Origin: a virus
DNA: 64,000 bases
Reading direction: 5' to 3' (one strand)
IMG/VR virus record: IMGVR_UViG_3300033141_003979
Coordinates: 45,771 to 109,770 of that record
The notes below the pieces were generated by a model. It saw only the letters and a list, made by a program, of their open reading frames with translations. It ran no database searches and was not told the DNA's origin. Positions 58,771 to 64,000 of the stretch are shown piece by piece. A program made the translations under genes and the position numbers. Position 1 is the stretch's first letter; each line of letters begins with the position of its first letter.

Positions 58771-59278
58771 ACTCAAAGAGATAACACATGTACAATTAAC
58801 AAAACTTCGCCAAAAACAATTGGCAAAACAAAGTTATGTTTGTCCTATTCTAAACCAGATAATTGATTTTGAATCCTCGGCCTTTGACCACAAACACCGA
58901 ACAAAGGCAGAAAAGATTGGGGAAGATGGGAAGGGGCTATTAAGAGGTGTCATTCACAATCAAGCAAATGTGATTGAAGGCAAAATTGCCAAATTGTATA
59001 AGCGATATGGGTTGCATAAATTCTTACCACTACCAGAGCTGCTCAGAAATATTGCTGATTACATTGAAAATCCACCAATGAACCCTGAATATATACACCC
59101 TAATGAAAGGGAATTCAAAATGCTTGGGAAACGAGACTTCAACAGGATCGTTAAATACTACTTTCAAATGTATCCGAGATGCAAAGTATTACCTGAGTAT
59201 CCTCGCAGTGGCAAGTTAAGCAAGAAATTTGAAGAATTGCTTAAAAAGGCAAACAAATTACATTTTTTAGGTAAATAG
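58763..59278 (+). CDS. Recombination endonuclease VII-like (T4 gp49 family)
   Basis: 171 residues, GTG start. YVCPILNQIIDFESSAFDHK, HRTKAEKIGEDGKGLLRGVI, HNQANVIEGKIAKLYKRYGL are the beta-beta-alpha-metal (HNH) core of endonuclease VII, and LPELLRNIADYIENPP the dimerisation helix. It resolves branched DNA before packaging. One zinc Cys pair of T4 gp49 seems reduced. Confidence 0.82.
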   Translation: MNKLKEITHVQLTKLRQKQLAKQSYVCPILNQIIDFESSAFDHKHRTKAEKIGEDGKGLLRGVIHNQANVIEGKIAKLYKRYGLHKFLPLPELLRNIADYIENPPMNPEYIHPNEREFKMLGKRDFNRIVKYYFQMYPRCKVLPEYPRSGKLSKKFEELLKKANKLHFLGK

Positions 59279-59364
59279 TGAATACCAGAAATGCTGCTAA
59301 AATATTTAGAGAAAGAACAGGTTATCAATGTCCTTTCCCATGTGAAATAAAAGGAGACAAAAAA

Positions 59365-59670
59365 ATGGATGACAAAACACGAACAGAAATAATGAAAATG
59401 GCTGTTGAATTATATGATAGAAAACACAATACTCCAGAAATTCAAGAAGCAATAAAACAGTTATTTACTAATAAATCTACCAGTCAAATAAATTTTATAG
59501 TTACAAGTGCTATTGATATGGTAAAATCATTTGACAAGGCCGTTGATGATGCAGGGGGATCTGGATGGCAAATAGAGGAATTATTAAAAATGACTTTTAT
59601 GGATTTACTTTCTTCTTTAGCCACAAATCATGTGAGGTTTGTTTTTGAAAGGCCTGAAGAAAATGCTTGA
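59365..59670 (+). CDS. Unknown helical protein (101 aa; longer GTG start possible)
   Basis: AAAGGAGA precedes ATG 59365. A GTG at 59278, overlapping the previous stop, would add 29 residues containing YQCPFPCEI. The shorter form is helical (KMAVELYDRKHNTPEIQEAI, SAIDMVKSFDKAVDDAGGSG). Not recognised. It overlaps the Rad50-like gene by eight bases. Confidence 0.55.
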   Translation: MDDKTRTEIMKMAVELYDRKHNTPEIQEAIKQLFTNKSTSQINFIVTSAIDMVKSFDKAVDDAGGSGWQIEELLKMTFMDLLSSLATNHVRFVFERPEENA

Positions 59671-60913
59671 TTCAATTCACCTCATTAACTTTCGTAGCCA
59701 TAAGAATACCTTCATAGAACTCCATCCTGGTATCAATATTTTCACAGGTCCAAATGACAGTGGAAAAACTAATGTACTCCGGGGCATTGATCTCGTTGTC
59801 AATAATCACCCAGCCGGAGACGATTATATTTCAAAATGGGGTGGGAATCTAGATGTCAAGCTTGGCATTGATGGCAAGCAAGTTGGCAGATTCAGAGATG
59901 CTCATTGGGACGAAGAGCTTAAAAGATTCAAGGCAGGAACAAAAAACTACTATACCCTGACTCATGAGGATGGAGAGGTTGAGCCCCCATTCAAATCATT
60001 TGGCAGGGGAAAGGTTCCAGAAATCATTGCCAATCTTTTGAATATTTCTTCAACCAACATTCATTTCCAACTTGATGGACCTTTTCTACTCAACAAATCT
60101 CCAGCAGACGTGGCAAGGCATTATAACGAGATAGTAAATCTTGACATCATAGACAGGACCATCTCCAACATTGCCGGCACACTGCGTAAGGAAAGGGCTG
60201 AACTAAAAGTTGAAAAGGCCAAGATCGAAGAGAAAACAGAAAAGTTAGAAGAATACGATTGGCTGCCAAAGGCAGAGTGTGAGCTTGCCCGATTAGAGAA
60301 GATGCAGAGGGCTATCAGTGGTCTAAAATCTGACTGGACAGAACTGCATGGCCTGATCAGGGATCATGAAAGGCTAACTGCTGTAAGCATAGAATTAGAT
60401 AAAATCGTCAAGCATGATGAAGGAGTAGAAAAATTATTATGGTTAGACAAAGAAATCAAGGCCGGGGATGTAGAATATCTGGCCCTGAAAAGCCTGATTG
60501 ATAAACTTGAGGCACTGACAGAAACATCCCAACAGATGGACAGGATCGTCAAATATGAAAATACAGTGATCCAATTGTTGCAGCAGGCAGAGAAAGTCAA
60601 GTTACTGAGGGGAGACGTAGAGGCACTAAAGGCAATCGTTGAAGAGGCAGCAAGACTAAAGAAAGAGGAAAGTAAATGCCAGGAAATTATCAAACATGAA
60701 GATGAAGTTTCCAGATTGGTTGAATTGGATACTAAGATTGCCGAGAACACAGACGAATACAATGCCTTGTTTGATCTTGTTGAAAAATGGGAAGGACTGG
60801 ATGGACAGCTTGTAACAGCGGACAATAATCTGGCAAATCTTGAGTTAGAATTCAAGGAGGCGATGCCAGAAATTTGTCCGTTGTGTGAGCAAGAGATTAA
60901 AAATACTCCTTGA
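59663..60913 (+). CDS. Rad50/SbcC-like ATPase, N-terminal half ending at the zinc hook
   Basis: 416 residues. ATG 59663: LDSIHLINFRSHKNTFIEL, FTGPNDSGKTNVLRGID (Walker A, about 29-37), and a Q-loop region (NIHFQLDGPFLL). A long coiled coil follows, ending ICPLCEQEI (zinc hook) ten residues from the stop. No signature motif or Walker B is present, so a second subunit is required; it begins at 63832. The stop TGA lies inside the TTGATT box of the inserted endonuclease cassette. Confidence 0.85.
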   Translation: MLDSIHLINFRSHKNTFIELHPGINIFTGPNDSGKTNVLRGIDLVVNNHPAGDDYISKWGGNLDVKLGIDGKQVGRFRDAHWDEELKRFKAGTKNYYTLTHEDGEVEPPFKSFGRGKVPEIIANLLNISSTNIHFQLDGPFLLNKSPADVARHYNEIVNLDIIDRTISNIAGTLRKERAELKVEKAKIEEKTEKLEEYDWLPKAECELARLEKMQRAISGLKSDWTELHGLIRDHERLTAVSIELDKIVKHDEGVEKLLWLDKEIKAGDVEYLALKSLIDKLEALTETSQQMDRIVKYENTVIQLLQQAEKVKLLRGDVEALKAIVEEAARLKKEESKCQEIIKHEDEVSRLVELDTKIAENTDEYNALFDLVEKWEGLDGQLVTADNNLANLELEFKEAMPEICPLCEQEIKNTP

Positions 60914-60938
60914 TTTTCTCTAAAAGAAAGACTATACT
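60910..60938 (+). promoter_or_regulatory. Promoter of homing-endonuclease cassette 2
   Basis: TTGATT (60910-60915), 17 bases, TATACT (60933-60938). Flanks CCTTGATTT and TTATGTT are shared with the promoter at 51992. It overlaps the last codons of the Rad50-like gene. Confidence 0.75.
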
Positions 60939-60971
60939 TATGTTGAACAGTATGATAACGATCCAGAATTC

Positions 60972-61040
60972 AGAGCTTGAGAGTTTTCATGTCGTGAGGC
61001 ATGGAAGTGTTGTTATCGACACTGTTCCCTCTCAGGCTTT
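60972..61040 (+). ncRNA. Three-way-junction RNA element, copy 2
   Basis: P1: AGAGCTTGAGAG (60972-60983) with CTCTCAGGCTTT (61029-61040), 12 bp. P2: 60985-60993 with 60998-61006, 9 bp with GNRA loop GTGA. P3: GTGTTG (61007-61012) with CGACAC (61017-61022), loop TTAT. Compared with copy 1, many pairs change on both sides (A-T to G-C, C-G to T-A) while pairing is kept. It ends 7 bases before GGGGA and 19 before the ATG. Confidence 0.8.
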
Positions 61041-61059
61041 TTCTTTTGGGGAAATTGAC

Positions 61060-62024
61060 ATGAGTAGATTTAGAAGGAAAGATGCAGCTCCATTGTGTGC
61101 ATGTGGCTGTGGAGTATATGTTAAATGGAATATAAATTACAAAGGATGGAATAGATTTATTCAAGGGCATAATTCTAAGGGCGAAAACAATCCTATGTAT
61201 GGTAAAGAATCTTGGAGTAAAGATAAAACTAATATCTTCTCAGAAGAAATATTGAAAATAATATCTAATGCCAAAAAAGGTGAAAATAATCCTATGTATG
61301 GCAAAGTGCCTTGGAATAAAGGTAAGACTGATGTTTATTCAGAAAAAGCCTTGAGGATGATGTCCAATATCAAAATAGGCAAGAAACGCTCTACTAAGAC
61401 AAAACAGAAAATGTCTATTGCGAGGATGGGCGAAAAGAATCCAAATTATGGTAAAAGGCACACCATTGAGACAAAACAAAAAATTTCACAGACCCGGATT
61501 GAAAATAATCATATACCTTGGAATAAAGGCAAAAAACTCCTTGAATTTTCTAAAAGAATGATGGGAGAAAAAATCCTATGTATGGGAAAATAGGAAAAGA
61601 CAACCCTAATTATGGCACAAAACGGACTCCCGAACAGCGAGAAAAATTGAAAGGTAGATGTGGTCCATTATCGGCTGCCTGGAAAGGAGGCATAGCCGCA
61701 GACCCATATTGTGATGTTTGGTTGGATTGGGAGTATAAACAATCTATCAAAGATCGTGACAATAACAAATGCCAGAATCCTGATTGCTGGGGGAAGTGTA
61801 ATCATTTACCTCTACATTTACATCATATAAATAATGATAAAAAAGATTGCCGCCCCAAAAATATCATAACACTATGCAATAGTTGCAACGGGAGAGCACG
61901 GGGGAGCAAAGAATTTTCAAGAGAATGGTGGGTAAAATTCTATCAAAATATCATGACTAAAAAATATGAATACGAATTTGTTCAGAAGGCAAGAGGTTTT
62001 TTGAGGGAAATAAGCAGCCTATGA
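61060..62024 (+). pseudogene. HNH homing endonuclease with NUMOD-type repeats, frameshifted
   Basis: The first frame (61060-61593) has the zinc module PLCACGCGVYVKWNINYKGW followed by several NUMOD-like repeats (ENNPMYGKE, ENNPMYGKV, KNPNYGKR). The second (61578-62024) continues GKDNPNYGTKRTPEQREKL and ends with an HNH core: CQNPDCWGKCNHLPLHLHHI, NDKKDCRPKNIITLCNSCN. One extra A in the run near 61566-61571 would restore GENNPMYGK across the junction. It could be a real inactivating deletion or a homopolymer error. Confidence 0.8.
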
Positions 62025-62284
62025 TTCTCATTGAAAAAGATTCACCTATGGCGATATTCTTAGGAGAGGTAATCCCAAAACTGACTTCTCCTGAAACTGA
62101 GTTAGCCGCTTGCCCACATTGTAAAGAACGAATTTTCTTTCCCATTGTTGCAAAGGAACAAGATATAAGAGCATTTCAACAGTTAATCGGGATCACAATG
62201 GAATATCTGCATGAGAAGGGCATAGTCCAGCAAGTGTTTGATGATCTGAGGAAAAAGGTTAATGAAAGGATAAAATTGCAGTGA
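62021..62284 (+). CDS. Small protein with CxxC pair (87 aa)
   Basis: It overlaps the HNH gene stop (ATGA) and the Mre11-like start. CPHCKERIFF and a helical C-terminus (ITMEYLHEKGIVQQVFDDLR). An alternative start is the in-frame ATG after ten codons. It resembles no family I can name. The position between Rad50 and Mre11 parts suggests it belonged to the original operon. Confidence 0.55.
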   Translation: MILIEKDSPMAIFLGEVIPKLTSPETELAACPHCKERIFFPIVAKEQDIRAFQQLIGITMEYLHEKGIVQQVFDDLRKKVNERIKLQ

Positions 62285-63222
62285 CCCGATTCAAACGACA
62301 AACCAAACAATCTAAAGCCACTGCCATCCTAGCAGCAGACCTTCACATTCGACCAGATACGCCTGTTTGCCGTACCGATGACTACTGGGCTGCGCAGGAA
62401 AGGAAGATCGACTTTATACTTGACTTGAGGAAACAGCATGATTGTCCCTTGCTCGTGGCCGGCGACTTAGGCAATTTCCCACTCAACAACGGCTGGCCGA
62501 CATGGCTATTAGAGTGGACAATTAATAAGTTTGAAGGCCATGAAATCATAGCGATACCTGGGCAACATGATTTACCAAACCATAAGATTGAATTATTTGA
62601 AAAATCAGGCATGGGTGTTTTGGATGCGGCTGGAGCAATTAAAACAATATTTGAACCATATATAATTAATCTTCTTTGTAGCAACACATTTACTTTATAT
62701 CCATTTTCTTATAGTCAAGAAATTGATTCTCGATATTGTATAGATGGCCCGATAAATATCGCCATGACCCACCAAATGGTCATAGAAAACAAACCACTTT
62801 GGCCAGGCCAGGAAGCACCAAGAGGGCATCAATTGCTAAAGAAATTCCCTTCTTATAACCTCATCCTTTCAGGCGATAACCACCATCCTTTCATAGCTGA
62901 ATACGAAGGCCGTCTTCTCGTAAATCCTGGCTCACTCATGCGCATGACAGCAGACCAGGAAGATCACAAGCCCCGTGTATATCTTTGGTATGCAGAGACA
63001 AATGAAATCGAAGCCGTATATTTACCGATTGAACAGGGAGTAATCAGCCGGGAACATATTGAGGCAGCAGAAGATAGAACCAACCGTTTTGCAACTCTGA
63101 TTGAACGAGTCCGGGAAGATGTAGAAATTCAACTCTCATATACGGATAACCTAGAAAGGTACTTTGGAAGATTTAGGACACAGAAACAAGTTAAGGAAAA
63201 AATATGGGGGGTGGCAGTATGA
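62281..63222 (+). CDS. Mre11/SbcD-like nuclease (gp47-like)
   Basis: 313 residues, GTG start. ILAADLHIRPDTP (D-x-H), LLVAGDLGNFP (GD), IAIPGQHDLPNHK (GxHD), IAMTHQMV and LILSGDNHHPF (GDxHH) are the metallophosphoesterase motifs in order. It partners the split Rad50-like ATPase for end processing. Confidence 0.88.
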   Translation: MTRFKRQTKQSKATAILAADLHIRPDTPVCRTDDYWAAQERKIDFILDLRKQHDCPLLVAGDLGNFPLNNGWPTWLLEWTINKFEGHEIIAIPGQHDLPNHKIELFEKSGMGVLDAAGAIKTIFEPYIINLLCSNTFTLYPFSYSQEIDSRYCIDGPINIAMTHQMVIENKPLWPGQEAPRGHQLLKKFPSYNLILSGDNHHPFIAEYEGRLLVNPGSLMRMTADQEDHKPRVYLWYAETNEIEAVYLPIEQGVISREHIEAAEDRTNRFATLIERVREDVEIQLSYTDNLERYFGRFRTQKQVKEKIWGVAV

Positions 63223-63386
63223 AATTAGAAAAATTTGGAATTGCGATATCTATAATAGTATTATACTGCACTTCTGCACTTGATAGAAATGTATCGATTT
63301 CTATGAGTACTTATGGATTTATACTTGTAATAATTGGATTGTTAATATTTATATTTGCAGATTCCTTTAGAGAGAAAGGAAAATAA
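63219..63386 (+). CDS. Small two-helix membrane protein (55 aa)
   Basis: ATG 63219 overlaps the previous stop (ATGA). Two hydrophobic stretches (GIAISIIVLYCTSAL and YGFILVIIGLLIFIFA) are separated by a short polar loop. Unknown; an odd member of a recombination operon. Confidence 0.6.
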   Translation: MKLEKFGIAISIIVLYCTSALDRNVSISMSTYGFILVIIGLLIFIFADSFREKGK

Positions 63387-63388
63387 CC

Positions 63389-63625
63389 ATGGGAACTGAA
63401 CGACTTTTACAAATTAAAGATCAGATCAACAAAGCAAAAACCACACAGTCAGAAGTCAAGGGACAGATTGCCGGCGTTTGGGACAATGCCAAGACAAGAT
63501 TCAAGATCAGTGAGTTGCCTGAGGCCTCAAAAAAACTGAGTGAGATGGGGGCAAAACTGGATCAGGAAGAAGTGGAATTAAAGTCCGGGGAAGAAAAGCT
63601 GGAAGCAGCCTATCCGTGGGAGTAA
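63389..63625 (+). CDS. Small coiled-coil protein (78 aa)
   Basis: Helical, charged, heptad-like (LLQIKDQINKAKTTQSEVKG, LSEMGAKLDQEEVELKSGEE). It lies between Mre11 and the Rad50 C-half and could contribute to the coiled-coil assembly. No family assigned. Confidence 0.6.
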   Translation: MGTERLLQIKDQINKAKTTQSEVKGQIAGVWDNAKTRFKISELPEASKKLSEMGAKLDQEEVELKSGEEKLEAAYPWE

Positions 63626-63631
63626 TATAAA

Positions 63632-63829
63632 ATGTGCAGTGATGGAGAACAATTATCAACCTACAAACTTGGGTATCAAGATGGCGAGCAAAAATGCAAG
63701 GATAAGACCATTAAATTGCTTAAAAAATGTCATGATGTGAGTACAAAAGCTGGAGCAACTATATTTCTTTCCCAATTCTGTAAAGATTGTATAAATCGTC
63801 TTATAAACATGATAGAAGAGAATATTTAA
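63632..63829 (+). CDS. Small cysteine-containing protein (65 aa)
   Basis: YKLGYQDGEQKCKDKTIKLL and SQFCKDCINRLINMIEENI; four to five cysteines but no clear zinc spacing except CKDC. Probably helical. Function unknown. Confidence 0.55.
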   Translation: MCSDGEQLSTYKLGYQDGEQKCKDKTIKLLKKCHDVSTKAGATIFLSQFCKDCINRLINMIEENI

Positions 63830-63831
63830 AA

Positions 63832-64000
63832 ATGAATCTCCAAACTATTCGCAAACAACTAGAACGCAAGAAGGGGCAAGCCCAACAGATTGAACTGGAT
63901 CTGAAGCAAGCCACTGATTCTCACGAATCTATTGAAAAGGAAATCGGCATCACTGAAAAAGCCCAGGCTATAATTGTCGCTGTAGCAGAGAGCACGCAGA
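63832..64000 (+). CDS. Putative Rad50/SbcC C-terminal half (runs off the window)
   Basis: The frame begins MNLQTIRKQLERKKGQAQQI, a coiled coil, and reaches EKAQAIIVAVAES at the edge. This resembles the start of the separate phage proteins that carry the Rad50 signature and Walker B motifs. It would complete the ATPase whose N-half ends at 60913. The assignment rests on only 56 residues plus context. Confidence 0.5.
   Translation, partial: MNLQTIRKQLERKKGQAQQIELDLKQATDSHESIEKEIGITEKAQAIIVAVAESTQ

Noticed and set aside
61560-61600. Programmed -1 ribosomal frameshift
   Set aside because: The A-run lacks an X XXY YYZ slippery heptamer in frame and there is no obvious downstream stimulator; indel or sequence error is simpler.
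1-64000. tRNA genes, CRISPR arrays, diversity-generating retroelement
   Set aside because: No T-loop-like GTTCRA arms in a cloverleaf, no regular direct repeats with unique spacers, and no reverse transcriptase or template/variable repeat pair were seen.

Overview
The window is part of the genome of a tailed double-stranded DNA phage (Caudoviricetes). The capsid genes are of the HK97 type: major capsid protein, prohead protease, HK97-family portal, terminase and a Mu F/SPP1 gp7-like minor head protein. The replication genes are largely phage-encoded. There are no tRNA genes, rRNA genes or integrase. The DNA is AT-rich, most genes have strong AGGAGG-type ribosome binding sites, and the code is standard (TAA, TAG and TGA all serve as stops). 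Sec-type signal peptides and one twin-arginine signal fit a bacterial host, probably with two membranes, but the host cannot be named from this sequence.

Layout. Positions 1-27240 are read entirely on the minus strand, from terminase (right) to adhesins (left). The order is small and large terminase, a 25-residue membrane peptide, a sigma-70 family factor, tail-fibre and lectin-like proteins, and a lysis-type group (small membrane proteins, a YiiX/NlpC-like hydrolase, an M15-like peptidase). Then follow portal, minor head protein, prohead protease, major capsid protein, two tandem paralogue families (2 and 3 copies), a protein with an IF2_N-like domain, a head-tail connector, a 1726-residue exported multidomain protein and a beta-helix adhesin cut by the window edge. 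Positions 27241-27574 form the divergent control region. Positions 27575-64000 are read on the plus strand: small early genes, a second sigma-like protein, a broken SSL2-type helicase, primase, DnaB-type helicase, an AT-rich accessory cassette, sliding clamp, RNA ligase, DNA polymerase III alpha fused to a uracil-DNA glycosylase, 5'-3' exonuclease, clamp loader, ssDNA-binding protein, RecA/UvsX, endonuclease VII, and a split Rad50/Mre11 pair.

The most unusual content is regulatory or accessory. (1) Two different homing endonuclease genes each carry the same upstream cassette: a sigma-70-like promoter followed by a covarying three-way-junction RNA with a GNRA-capped arm, ending just before the ribosome binding site. 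(2) A leader at 34227-34443 has a hairpin whose 7-base loop is exactly complementary to the bases overlapping the ribosome binding site of an 18-codon leader peptide, which in turn overlaps the next gene: a riboswitch-like design. (3) A 230-base gene-free stretch before recA is densely self-complementary. (4) A near-identical promoter element occurs five times in the replication half. (5) A tightly overlapping three-gene unit (ParB/Srx-like, a small W..SCE protein, PAPS-reductase-like IbrA) is followed by a GIY-YIG nuclease and an ectoine-synthase-like cupin.

Working together, the right half encodes an almost self-sufficient replisome (primase, helicase, clamp, loader, polymerase, SSB) plus a recombination set (RecA, Rad50/Mre11, endonuclease VII). 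Its modules appear to be switched on by the repeated promoter. The left half packages DNA and builds the head, adhesins and lysis proteins. Tail tube, tape-measure and baseplate genes are not seen and may lie beyond the left edge.
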